From Virgifigura deserti (GTDB taxonomy: Bacteria > Pseudomonadota > Alphaproteobacteria > Dongiales > Dongiaceae), in assembly GCA_003576685.1 (NCBI GenBank), contig QOZR01000004.1:310001-374000 (forward strand): 64,000 nt of DNA. Reading direction: 5' to 3'. Both the position numbers and the translations under genes were made by a program. Below are positions 25,713 through 33,259 of the stretch, in pieces; position 1 is the first letter of the stretch, and each line of letters starts with the position of its first letter. The notes under the pieces are model-generated. The model ran no database searches. It was given only the letters and a program-made list of their open reading frames with translations, and had not been told where the DNA came from.

Positions 25713-26876
25713 TCACATGCTGCACTCGTCGGTGTAGGCGTCCTTGTGACTCTCGAACGCCTTCGCCAGCACCTTGTTGACCGTGCGCCCCTGCTCGTCG
25801 GTCACGACCTCACGGACATAGATCGCCTGCACCGGGTGGTTGTTGGCGCCGAACGCGAAGGCGCCGCGGACCGAATCGAACTCCGCCTTCTTGAGCGCGG
25901 CCCGGAACGCGTCGGCATCCGACAGGTCGCCATCGACCACGCGGATCGCCGAGTCGATCAGCAGCGCCGCGTCGTAGCCCTGGCTGGCATAGAGCGAGGG
26001 CAGCCGGCCATAAGCCTTCTCGAACTCGGTGACGAAGGTGCGGTTGGCCTCATTGTCGAGGTCGCGGTTCCACTGCGAGCTGTTGATCGCGCCGACCGCC
26101 GCCTTGCCGACGGCGCCCAGGATCGCCTGATCGAAGGAGAAGCCCGGCCCGAACAGCGGGATTTCGCTCTTGAGGCCGGCCTGATCGTACTGCTTGATGA
26201 AGTTGATCCCCATGCCGCCGGGCAGGAAGAAAAACACCGCATCCGGCTTGGCCGCCCGGATCTGCGCGATTTCAGCGGCGTAGTCGAGCTGGCCGAGCTT
26301 GGTATAGGTTTCGCCCGCGATGCCGCCGTCATAGAAGCGCTTGAAGCCAGCAATGGAATCCTTGCCCGCCGGATAGTTCGGGGCGAGCAGATAGACATTA
26401 TCGTAGCCCTGGTCCCGCACGTACTGGCCGACCGCCTCGTGCAGATTATCGTTCTGCCAGGCGACATTGAAATAGTTCGGGTGGCACTGGCGCCCAGCAA
26501 GCTGCGACGGCCCGGCATTGGGGCTGATATAGAACACATCCGCGCGGACCACCTTGGGCACCACCGCCAGCGCCAGATTCGACCAGACGATGCCGGTCAT
26601 GATCTGGACCTTGTCCTGCTGCAGCATGCGTTCGGCGATCTGGGTCGCGTTCTGCGGCTCGCGCGCGTCGTCGGCGATGGTCAGCTCGACCGGCACGCCG
26701 CCCAGCTCTCCGCCGCGGAGCTTCACCGCCAGCTCGAACCCGTCGCGAATGTCGATCCCGAGCGCGCTGCCGCCGCCCGAAAGCGTGGTGATCATGCCGA
26801 TCCTGACCGGCTCCGCCGCCGCAGGCACGGTCGCAAGCGCGATGGCCGCCGCCATCGCGGTTAATGTCAGTCGCAT
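25713..26876 (-). CDS. Periplasmic substrate-binding protein, second Liv-type set
   Basis: The protein has 387 residues with a signal peptide (MRLTLTAMAAAIALATVPAA, cleavage near AAA-EP). The mature part starts VRIGMITTLSGGGSALGIDIRDGFELAVK, the type-I fold of LivJ/urea/amide-binding proteins; later IMTGIVWSNLALAVVPKV and LLAPNYPAGKDSIAGFKRFY. Two cysteines (C in GRQCHPNY and in the terminal DECSM) could form a disulfide. It heads the operon that ends with the arylformamidase-like hydrolase. TetR is encoded upstream in the same direction, 117 bases away. Confidence 0.9.
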   Translation of the reverse strand: MRLTLTAMAAAIALATVPAAAEPVRIGMITTLSGGGSALGIDIRDGFELAVKLRGGELGGVPVELTIADDAREPQNATQIAERMLQQDKVQIMTGIVWSNLALAVVPKVVRADVFYISPNAGPSQLAGRQCHPNYFNVAWQNDNLHEAVGQYVRDQGYDNVYLLAPNYPAGKDSIAGFKRFYDGGIAGETYTKLGQLDYAAEIAQIRAAKPDAVFFFLPGGMGINFIKQYDQAGLKSEIPLFGPGFSFDQAILGAVGKAAVGAINSSQWNRDLDNEANRTFVTEFEKAYGRLPSLYASQGYDAALLIDSAIRVVDGDLSDADAFRAALKKAEFDSVRGAFAFGANNHPVQAIYVREVVTDEQGRTVNKVLAKAFESHKDAYTDECSM

Positions 26877-26993
26877 GGGCCTGGTCTCCCTCCCCTGCCG
26901 TTGCGGGTGACCGAACCGGCCGCCCGTATATTGCTTATTGCAGGGCCATTTATACGGGGCGAGGTGGGCTTTGACAAAGTCCGCGTGGCGAAC

Positions 26994-27611
26994 TCAGACC
27001 TTTGTTCGCGGCTTAGCCAGCGTATCCCAGGCGGCCATGGCGCAGTCGATGATTTCCGCCAGCGTCGCGCGCGAGGCGCCGTCGCGGGCCTGAATGGAGA
27101 GGCCCTGGAGCACGGTCGTGTAGAAGGCGGCGAGCGCGGCCGTATCGGTGCCGGGCGGCAGATCGCCCTCGGCGACGCCGCGCTCCAGCCGGCGGCGAAG
27201 CGCATCGAGCCCATCCCGCCGGCACTCGGCGAGATGATTGCGTACCGCCTCGTTCTCCGGCGTGCCGAGCGCCCCAGCGAGCACGATCATGCAGCCGCCG
27301 GGTTTTTCCGGCGCCGCATAGGCATCCGCATTGCCGCGCAACATCGCCTCGACGGCCGCACGCGCCGTCGGCTGCTCACGCAAGGCACGCTCCGTCGCCA
27401 CGCCTTCGATATCGTTGTAGAGCGCCACGGCCTCGCGGAACAGCGCCTCCTTGCAGCCGAAAGCGGCGTAGAGGCTCGGCCTGTTGATGCCCATCGCCGC
27501 CGTGAGGTCGCCGAGCGATGCGCCCTCATAGCCGCGTTCCCAGAAGACCTGCATGGCCCGCTGCAAGGCGGCGGCCCGGTCGAAGCTGCGCGGGCGTCCC
27601 CGTTCGGCCAT
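26994..27611 (-). CDS. TetR-family transcriptional regulator
   Basis: The protein has 205 residues. The N-terminal HTH is GRPRSFDRAAALQRAMQVFWERGYEGASLGDLTAAMGINRPSLYAAFGCKEALF; the C-terminal domain is of the AcrR/YxaF type with GGCMIVLAGALG. It is divergent from the SDR-gdx pair across 101 bases that contain two inverted repeats, so it most likely represses that pair and itself. Effector unknown. Confidence 0.9.
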   Translation of the reverse strand: MAERGRPRSFDRAAALQRAMQVFWERGYEGASLGDLTAAMGINRPSLYAAFGCKEALFREAVALYNDIEGVATERALREQPTARAAVEAMLRGNADAYAAPEKPGGCMIVLAGALGTPENEAVRNHLAECRRDGLDALRRRLERGVAEGDLPPGTDTAALAAFYTTVLQGLSIQARDGASRATLAEIIDCAMAAWDTLAKPRTKV

Positions 27612-27621
27612 CCTCCGATCC

Positions 27622-27640
27622 TTTCTGTACCGATCAGAAA
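27622..27640. promoter_or_regulatory. Inverted repeat next to tetR
   Basis: TTTCTG (27622-27627) and CAGAAA (27635-27640) flank TACCGAT. The centre contains GTACCGAT, related to the second repeat at 27683-27696. It lies 11 bases upstream of the tetR start, in a place suited to autorepression. Confidence 0.55.
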
Positions 27641-27682
27641 ATAAATCGCTTGACCTCCATTCACAAGCCGATTAGCCATTAC

Positions 27683-27696
27683 GTACCAATCGGTAC
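27683..27696. promoter_or_regulatory. Putative TetR operator before the SDR gene
   Basis: GTACC-AATC-GGTAC is an inverted repeat 16 bases before the SDR ATG, directly ahead of AAGGAG. The sequence TACCGATT/AATCGGTA is shared in part with the repeat near tetR (TGTACCGATC). A TTGACC box at 27650-27655 may be the -35 element of the SDR promoter. Confidence 0.65.
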
Positions 27697-27712
27697 ATAA
27701 AAGGAGATCGAC

Positions 27713-28453
27713 ATGTCGGAGCTTACAGGCAAGGTGGCGCTGGTGACCGGAGGCAGCCGCGGGATCGGCGCGGCGATCGCCAAGCGGCTGGCGCAGGACG
27801 GCGCCGATGTGGCGCTGACCTATGTGAGCGCCGCGGACAAGGCGCGCACCATCGTCGCGGAGATCGAGGCGGCCGGCCGGCGCGGCCTCGCGATCGCGGC
27901 CGACAGCGTCGATCCGGACGCCGTCACAGCCGCCGTGGAGCGGACGGCAGCCGAGTTCGGCCGGTTCGACATTCTCGTCAACAATGCCGGCATCTTCCCC
28001 TTCGGGCCGCCCGAGGCCGTGACCGTCGAGGAGATCGACCGAACGCTCGCGATCCATGTGCGTGCCGTTTTCGTCGCCTCCCAGTCCGCATTGCGCCATA
28101 TGGAAGCCGGCGGGCGCATCATCTCGATTGGCTCCTGCCTCGCGCAGCGGGTGCCGCATCCGGGGGTCAGCCTCTATGCCATGAGCAAATCGGCGCTCAT
28201 CGGGTTCACCAAGGGACTCGCCCGTGACGTCGGCGCGCGCGGCATCACCGTCAACGTGGTCGATCCCGGTTCCACGGACACGGACATGAATCCGGCCGAT
28301 GGCCCGGATGCGGAGGCTCAGCGAAGCTTCATGGCCGTAGGGCATTACGGCAGCGCCGACGACGTCGCCGCCATGGTCGCTCATCTCGCCGGACCGGGCG
28401 GGCGCTTCGTCACCGGCGCATCGATCGCCGTCGACGGCGGATATGCGGCCTGA
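27713..28453 (+). CDS. Short-chain dehydrogenase/reductase (classical SDR)
   Basis: The protein has 246 residues, NAD(P)-dependent. The cofactor loop is VTGGSRGIGAAIAKRL, NNAG is present in ILVNNAGIFPFG, and the catalytic site is Ser in IISIGSCLAQ with YAMSK (Tyr and Lys). The family ending AGPGGRFVTGASIAVDGGYAA is intact. It resembles 3-oxoacyl-ACP-reductase-type SDRs, but the substrate cannot be read. Divergent from tetR and 15 bases ahead of gdx; TetR-SDR pairs commonly handle toxic carbonyl compounds. Confidence 0.92.
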   Translation: MSELTGKVALVTGGSRGIGAAIAKRLAQDGADVALTYVSAADKARTIVAEIEAAGRRGLAIAADSVDPDAVTAAVERTAAEFGRFDILVNNAGIFPFGPPEAVTVEEIDRTLAIHVRAVFVASQSALRHMEAGGRIISIGSCLAQRVPHPGVSLYAMSKSALIGFTKGLARDVGARGITVNVVDPGSTDTDMNPADGPDAEAQRSFMAVGHYGSADDVAAMVAHLAGPGGRFVTGASIAVDGGYAA

Positions 28454-28468
28454 TATCGGAGAAGAGCC

Positions 28469-28786
28469 ATGGCTTGGGCCATTCTCGTCGGTGCCGGTCT
28501 GCTGGAGATCGTCTGGGCCATCGCTCTGAAATACACGGACGGCTTCACGCGGTTCTGGCCCAGCGTCATCGGCATCACTGCCGCCGCGGTAAGCTTCTTC
28601 ATGCTGTCGACCGCGCTGAAGAGCCTGCCGGTGGGCACGGCCTACGCCGTCTGGGTCGGCGTCGGCGCGCTCGGCGTGGCAATCGCCGGCATCGTCGCGC
28701 TCGGTGAAGATGCCTCGCCGCTCCGGCTCGGCTTCCTTACGCTGATCCTGGTCGGCATCATCGGCCTGAAGGTCGTCGAGGGATGA
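28469..28786 (+). CDS. gdx: Small multidrug resistance family, guanidinium exporter type (Gdx/SugE)
   Basis: The protein has 105 residues with four membrane spans. It opens [26 protein letters not shown] with the essential Glu in LLEIVWA, and carries [24 protein letters not shown] and the C-terminal [14 protein letters not shown]. These are the features of the Gdx (formerly SugE) branch rather than of EmrE. The protein works as a dual-topology dimer exchanging guanidinium for protons. No ykkC-type leader is visible; control is more likely through the TetR repressor upstream. Confidence 0.9.
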   Translation: MAWAILVGAGLLEIVWAIALKYTDGFTRFWPSVIGITAAAVSFFMLSTALKSLPVGTAYAVWVGVGALGVAIAGIVALGEDASPLRLGFLTLILVGIIGLKVVEG

Positions 28787-28918
28787 CGCGCAAAACGGCG
28801 GCATACCCGACGAGGACCACGATCCGGGTTGCAACCGACGCAATACTGATTAGGTCGGATTGAGAGGAAGGGAGGCGACCCTTCGCTCACCCCACGATCC
28901 AGAAAAGGACGGGCCGTC

Positions 28919-29215
28919 ATGAAACTCTCAGCCCAGCAGATCGATAGCATTGAACGCCAGCTTGGAGCGGAGCCGATCGCCGAGGACAACCCCGCGATGG
29001 ACACGCTCAAGAATCAGTTCGGCGACCACACCTTCTATGCGGATACGGAGGGCCTCAGCGTGTTGGAGCCGCTGGGGACCGACAGCGGCAGCCAGCGGGC
29101 AACCGTCGTGCAGGTTGCAGCCTGGGCCGACGATCAGAAGACGGCGCTCGTGCCGCATGATCCGCTGGTCCGCGATATCGTCGTCGACCTCGACTCGGAG
29201 CGTCCGCAGGGATGA
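28919..29215 (+). CDS. Hypothetical protein, 98 residues
   Basis: An acidic cytoplasmic-looking protein: MKLSAQQIDSIERQLGAEPI then a segment DTLKNQFGDHTFYADTEGLSVLEPLG and a C-terminal VRDIVVDLDSERPQG. AGGA lies before the ATG. No domain recognised. Codon usage and a following hairpin terminator support that it is expressed as a single gene. Confidence 0.6.
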   Translation: MKLSAQQIDSIERQLGAEPIAEDNPAMDTLKNQFGDHTFYADTEGLSVLEPLGTDSGSQRATVVQVAAWADDQKTALVPHDPLVRDIVVDLDSERPQG

Positions 29216-29343
29216 TCTGAACGACCGGCCGCCAACCTCCGGCCCCTAACCTTAAGCCGCTGGGCCGGAGCGCCTTCCAAGCAAGAGAAGCCCACCAGGC
29301 TTTGGCGGCGTGACGGGATCTGTTGATCGATCAGCCGCTCGGG

Positions 29344-29372
29344 AACCGCCCGAAGGCTGGGCGGTTTTGTTC
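29344..29372 (+). terminator. Rho-independent terminator
   Basis: AACCGCCC (29344-29351), 7-base loop, GGGCGGTT (29359-29366) continuing into TTGTT. The stem is perfect. It lies 129 bases after the 98-residue gene and 39 bases before the next ribosome site, so it separates the two. Confidence 0.8.
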
Positions 29373-29410
29373 ATATATGCGTCCAACCCAGTAGTCCGGA
29401 GGAGGAAGTG

Positions 29411-29923
29411 ATGAAGCAGGTCGTCACGAAAGCTCAAGAACGAGACGTCGCACGGCCGCTGATGCTCGGGTTGCTCGCTGCGGGCTCTGCGCTCGCCCTG
29501 CTCGCCCATGCCGCTCTCGCCCAGGCGGCCGACCAAGCCGAGCTGGAGGTGGCCGAGGCGCAGGAGTACGGTCCGTACATCGCCGACACGGACGGCCGCG
29601 CCCTTTATATGTTCGAGGCCGATAGCGAGGGAAACAGCACCTGCTATGACGCCTGCGCTGAAGCGTGGCCGCCGCTGCTGACAGCGGGCGAGCCCGCGGC
29701 GGGACAACGAGCGCAAGAAGGCCTGCTCGGGACCACCGAGCGGAAGGACGGCGCGATGCAGGTCACCTACAACGGCTGGCCGCTCTATTATTTCGTGAAG
29801 GATAAGGGCCCGGGCGAGACGACCGGGCAGGACGTCAAAGGCTTCGGCGCCGAATGGTATCTCGTCTCGCCCGAGGGCGAGCCGATCCATGAAGGAGGCC
29901 ACGAAGAGTCGTCGCAGCAGTGA
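29411..29923 (+). CDS. Exported protein with secreted repeat-of-unknown-function (Lipoprotein_15) domains
   Basis: The protein has 170 residues. An N-terminal hydrophobic stretch (LMLGLLAAGSALALLAHAAL then AQA) is a signal peptide. Two copies of the PF03640-type repeat follow: GRALYMFEADSEGNSTCYDACAEAWPPLL with its Cys pair, and GWPLYYFVKDKGPGETTGQDVKGFGAEWYLVSPEG. Such proteins are periplasmic and of unknown function. ATG at 29411 is preferred over GTG 29408 for spacing to GGAGGA. Confidence 0.88.
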   Translation: MKQVVTKAQERDVARPLMLGLLAAGSALALLAHAALAQAADQAELEVAEAQEYGPYIADTDGRALYMFEADSEGNSTCYDACAEAWPPLLTAGEPAAGQRAQEGLLGTTERKDGAMQVTYNGWPLYYFVKDKGPGETTGQDVKGFGAEWYLVSPEGEPIHEGGHEESSQQ

Positions 29924-29970
29924 CCGACACGCCGCGGCGCCGATGTTGAGCTCGGTGCCGTGGTGCCGAC

Positions 29971-30939
29971 TTACCGCCTCAATCTGCGGACCGCCGGCAC
30001 CAGGGCGCCGGCGGCGGCACCGGCGAGAGCAAGCCCGGCAAAGAGCAGCGGCCGGTTCTGGGAACGCCAGCCGCCGTGAATCCCGGTTCCGTGTGGCATC
30101 GGCTCGAACAGATTGCCGTCCGTCACCGGGGCCTCCTCGGCTCGGCGGAAATAAAACTGCATCACACGCATCGCGACCCATCCCGCCAGGCGAGGCGCCA
30201 CGGTGCCGCCGAGGTGGGCCAGTCTCGCCGGCACGCCCACCGTCGCCGCGCGCCGTGGCCGCTGCGCCAGCCTGACGATCGTATCGGCCACTGCCTGGGG
30301 ATCATAGACCGGCGGCGCCGGCTTCAGCACGCGGCCCGTATAGTTGGCGCCGTGCCGGATTCCGGGCGTGTTCATGAAGGATGGAAACACGTCGCACACG
30401 TGGATGTCCGGCCAATCGACGAGTTCCGCCTCCAAGCTCTCGGATAAGCCGCGCAGGCCCCATTTGCCGGCCGCATAGGCCGCCGCGTACGGCGCCGGCA
30501 CCCAGGCGCCGAGCGAGATCGTGTTGATCAGGACACCGTGCCCCTGGGCGAAGAAGTGCGGCAGGGCCGCGTGCGCACCGTGAATATAGCCGAGGAGATT
30601 GGTCTCGACCACGCGCCGGTGCGCTGCGATCGGCGTGTCGGTGAACAGGCCGACCGCACCGACGCCGGCGTTGTTGACCCATATATCGATCGGTCCGAAG
30701 GCGCCCGCGGCGGTTCGCGCCAGGCGCTCGACCTCATCGGGCCGGGTTACGTCGGTGGGAACGGCGATCGCCCGCACGCTCCAGGCGCCGCAGGCGTCCG
30801 CAAGCTCGCGGAGCGGCGCCTCGCGCCGGGCCGCAAGCGCAACGTGGGCGCCCTGCCGGGCGAAGGCGTGCGCCGTCGCGCGTCCGATGCCGCTGGAGGC
30901 GCCGGTGATGACCACATTCGCGTCGCAGAGGCTACGCAT
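29971..30939 (-). CDS. SDR family oxidoreductase with C-terminal extension
   Basis: The protein has 322 residues. VVITGASSGIGRATAHAFARQGA is the cofactor loop, VNNAG is present, and the catalytic Ser (NTISLGAW) and YAAGKWGLRG Tyr/Lys are intact. After the roughly 250-residue SDR core there is an extension with a hydrophobic anchor near the end (LLFAGLALAGAAAGALVPAV) flanked by arginines, suggesting membrane attachment. Similar SDRs with tail anchors act on hydrophobic substrates. Transcribed alone; the 30940-31208 gap upstream shows no gene. Confidence 0.88.
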   Translation of the reverse strand: MRSLCDANVVITGASSGIGRATAHAFARQGAHVALAARREAPLRELADACGAWSVRAIAVPTDVTRPDEVERLARTAAGAFGPIDIWVNNAGVGAVGLFTDTPIAAHRRVVETNLLGYIHGAHAALPHFFAQGHGVLINTISLGAWVPAPYAAAYAAGKWGLRGLSESLEAELVDWPDIHVCDVFPSFMNTPGIRHGANYTGRVLKPAPPVYDPQAVADTIVRLAQRPRRAATVGVPARLAHLGGTVAPRLAGWVAMRVMQFYFRRAEEAPVTDGNLFEPMPHGTGIHGGWRSQNRPLLFAGLALAGAAAGALVPAVRRLRR

Positions 30940-31208
30940 GGGAACGTCTCCGTCGGCTCGGTGTCGGCGGACAGCCTGGATAGAACCGACAACCGTGCCC
31001 GACCGAGAATGTTCCCGCGCCGATCGACGAGCCGGTTGTCAAAGAGGAACTGGGTGAACGCTCGAAGCACGAGCATGGGAGATCATCGAGTTGCCGGCGC
31101 GCGACCATGCTGCGGCCAGTGAGACCATGCGTCGCCATATGGTCAGCGCCAAGGAAAGGATCCGCGCGGCGTTGACCCGTTGAGAGCACCTAACGGCCGC
31201 GGTTCGAC

Positions 31209-31586
31209 TTAGTGATGCGCCCCGGAGCCGGACATCGCCTGCTCCAGGGAGTCGGGCATGCGATCCACATTCCCCGTCCGGAGTTCGATCACCGCGCTAC
31301 GAGCCGGCATCTCGACATTGGATATCCAGGCCGCGGGTAGAATCTCCAGCAGGCTCTCGCCTTGGCGCTCGATGCAGAGCAGATCATCGCGGAGCTGATA
31401 GAGGCCGTCCTCGGTCCGAAGGAGGACCCAGGTCGGGTTGATCGATCGCTCCCGGCAGATCCAGTAGCAGTCGGGGTCAGCCGATGCATCGTGCTCGATG
31501 ACAAAGGCCTGCGCCCTCAGGCGCGCCGAGATCGATGTTATGACGGCTTCGTCAGCCGCCGTGAAACGGGCCACTGTTCTTGCCAT
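31209..31586 (-). CDS. Hypothetical protein, 125 residues
   Basis: Good ribosome site (GGAGGAAAG) before ATG 31584-31586. The sequence is mixed alpha/beta with DCYWICRERSINPTWVLLRTEDGLYQLRDDLLCIE in the middle. No domain recognised. The 195-base gap before the cyclase gene's end holds no gene that I can support. Confidence 0.6.
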   Translation of the reverse strand: MARTVARFTAADEAVITSISARLRAQAFVIEHDASADPDCYWICRERSINPTWVLLRTEDGLYQLRDDLLCIERQGESLLEILPAAWISNVEMPARSAVIELRTGNVDRMPDSLEQAMSGSGAHH

Positions 31587-31781
31587 CTTTCCTCCGAAAG
31601 GTCCGAGCCTTGTTCAAGCTATCGCCAGCTTGCCGGCACAGTTCATTCAGAGACATATCGCAGGGCCCCCGACTGCGGCGAATCACATCTTGTTACAGAT
31701 TGTTGCCGACGTGCCGAAGCGGCGCTATGACCTCGTTCACAGTCCCGGCTTCCCCTCGCTAACGGTAGCTTGCGGCTCCGG

Positions 31782-32879
31782 TCAGGTTTCGATCGGCATC
31801 GGGTTGCCGAATTCCACCGCCGGACCGGACCGTTCGAGGATGCCTCGACATTCGATCAGCTCGATCGGCCCCTTGCCCTTTATGTCTACGAAACCGTGGC
31901 TTTTCGCGCTGCAGCGATCCCGCACCTGCAGCCATGTCGAGCTCGTCAGGACAACGGCGCCCGGCCTCGCCTTGCTGACCAGGCGTGCCGCCGTGTTGAC
32001 GGTATCGCCCCACAGATCGAAGAGATACTGCCGGTGGCCGATGATGCCGGCGACCACGGGTCCTTGGTGAATGCCGACGCGCAGCTGCCAATGCGGCGTA
32101 ACGGCAGCGGCAGCGGCGATCATGTCCAGGCCGCAGGAAACGGACGCCAGCACCGGCTCCTCGACATCGCGAAGCAGTCCCGCGGTCGCGAGAAAGGCGT
32201 CGCCGATCGTCTTGATCTTTTCCATGCCGCGCCCGTCGACAATCCGCTCGAACCGATCGACCAGCGCCTGCAGCTCCGACACGACCTGTTCCGGCGGGTT
32301 CCGATCGCAATAGGGCGTGAAGTCGACGATGTCGCAGAACAGCACGGCGACACCCTCATACCGTCGCGGAACCACGGCATTGGATGCCTTCAGCTCCTTG
32401 ACCGCGCCGGACGGCAGGACCGCATGCAACAGGGCGTCGGCCCGCCGCCTTTCGGCATCCAAGGCCTTCAGATGCGAGGCTTCCAGGTCGCGCAACCGCT
32501 TCTTCTCCAGACAGGCGCGGACACGAGCCTTAAGCAAGGTCGCGTTGAACGGCTTGGACAGATAATCCTCCGCGCCAAGCTGGATGCAGCGCACGACGCT
32601 GTCCAGTTCATCGACCGCCGAGATCATGATCACGGGAATGTCCCGAAGCGCCATGTCGGTCTTGACATGCTCCAGCACATCATAGCCATTCATCTCGGGC
32701 ATCGCGATATCAAGGAGGATCAGGTCGAAGCGCCGCGCGGCGAGCATGTCGAGGGCATCACGCCCGTTCGTCGCCTCGGCCAGCTCCGTATAGCCCTCAC
32801 GCCGCAAACGGCGGATCAGCGTATAGCGGTTGTCCTCGTTATCGTCGACAACAAGGATGTTTTCCCCGACCCCGGTCAC
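31782..32879 (-). CDS. Response regulator with class III adenylate/guanylate cyclase output
   Basis: The protein has 365 residues. Residues 8-125 are a receiver domain with the phosphoacceptor Asp57 (LILLDIAMPEMNGY) and Lys in YLSKPF. A coiled linker (KKRLRDLEASHLKALDAERRRADALL) leads to the cyclase domain: metal-binding Asp183 in VLFCDIVDFT and Asp227 in KIKTIGDAF, and the DLWGDTVNTAARLVSKA transition-state Asn/Arg segment. All catalytic positions appear present, so it should make cAMP or cGMP under phosphorylation control. Start is GTG (32877-32879), overlapping the preceding receiver gene's stop (GTGA). Confidence 0.92.
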   Translation of the reverse strand: MTGVGENILVVDDNEDNRYTLIRRLRREGYTELAEATNGRDALDMLAARRFDLILLDIAMPEMNGYDVLEHVKTDMALRDIPVIMISAVDELDSVVRCIQLGAEDYLSKPFNATLLKARVRACLEKKRLRDLEASHLKALDAERRRADALLHAVLPSGAVKELKASNAVVPRRYEGVAVLFCDIVDFTPYCDRNPPEQVVSELQALVDRFERIVDGRGMEKIKTIGDAFLATAGLLRDVEEPVLASVSCGLDMIAAAAAVTPHWQLRVGIHQGPVVAGIIGHRQYLFDLWGDTVNTAARLVSKARPGAVVLTSSTWLQVRDRCSAKSHGFVDIKGKGPIELIECRGILERSGPAVEFGNPMPIET

Positions 32880-33253
32880 GAGGTCGCCTTTTCGCCAAGC
32901 AATAGCTGTATCTTTTCGAGCAGCCGCCGGAAATCGATCGGCTTCGTATCGAAATCGTCGCACCCCGCCGCCAGCGCCCGCTCGCGATCTCCGGCCATGG
33001 CGTGAGCCGACAAGGCGATGATCGGAATGGCGGACGTCTCCGGCGCGGCCTTGATGCGCCTTGCCGCCTCCCACCCGTCCAGAACGGGAAGGCTGAGGTC
33101 CATCAGGATGAGCGACGGCGTCCCGGAGCCTGCCGCGGCAACACCCTGCTCGCCGTCGGTCGCGACCACCACCTCATAGCCCTTACGGCGGAGCCGGGTC
33201 GTGAGCATGTAGACGTTATCCTCGTTGTCTTCGACGTAGAGGATCTTGGCCAT
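32876..33253 (-). CDS. Single-domain response regulator (DivK/CheY-like)
   Basis: The protein has 125 residues and no output domain. Acid pocket YVEDNEDN, phosphoacceptor Asp52 (LILMDLSLPVLDGW), Thr/Ser switch ALSAHAM and Lys in FDTKPID. The form resembles the DivK group, which relays phosphoryl groups or allosterically controls kinases. It sits between the hybrid kinase (6-base gap) and the receiver-cyclase (overlap), fitting a phosphorelay. Confidence 0.93.
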   Translation of the reverse strand: MAKILYVEDNEDNVYMLTTRLRRKGYEVVVATDGEQGVAAAGSGTPSLILMDLSLPVLDGWEAARRIKAAPETSAIPIIALSAHAMAGDRERALAAGCDDFDTKPIDFRRLLEKIQLLLGEKATS

Positions 33254-33259
33254 GGCTGC

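Noticed and set aside
27612..27712. Guanidine (ykkC/mini-ykkC) riboswitch before the SDR-gdx pair
   Set aside because: No paired ACGR-loop hairpins; the inverted repeats look like TetR operators.
27287..28843. Minus-strand frame of 518 codons across the SDR and gdx genes
   Set aside because: It runs antisense to two well-defined proteins and into tetR in a different frame.
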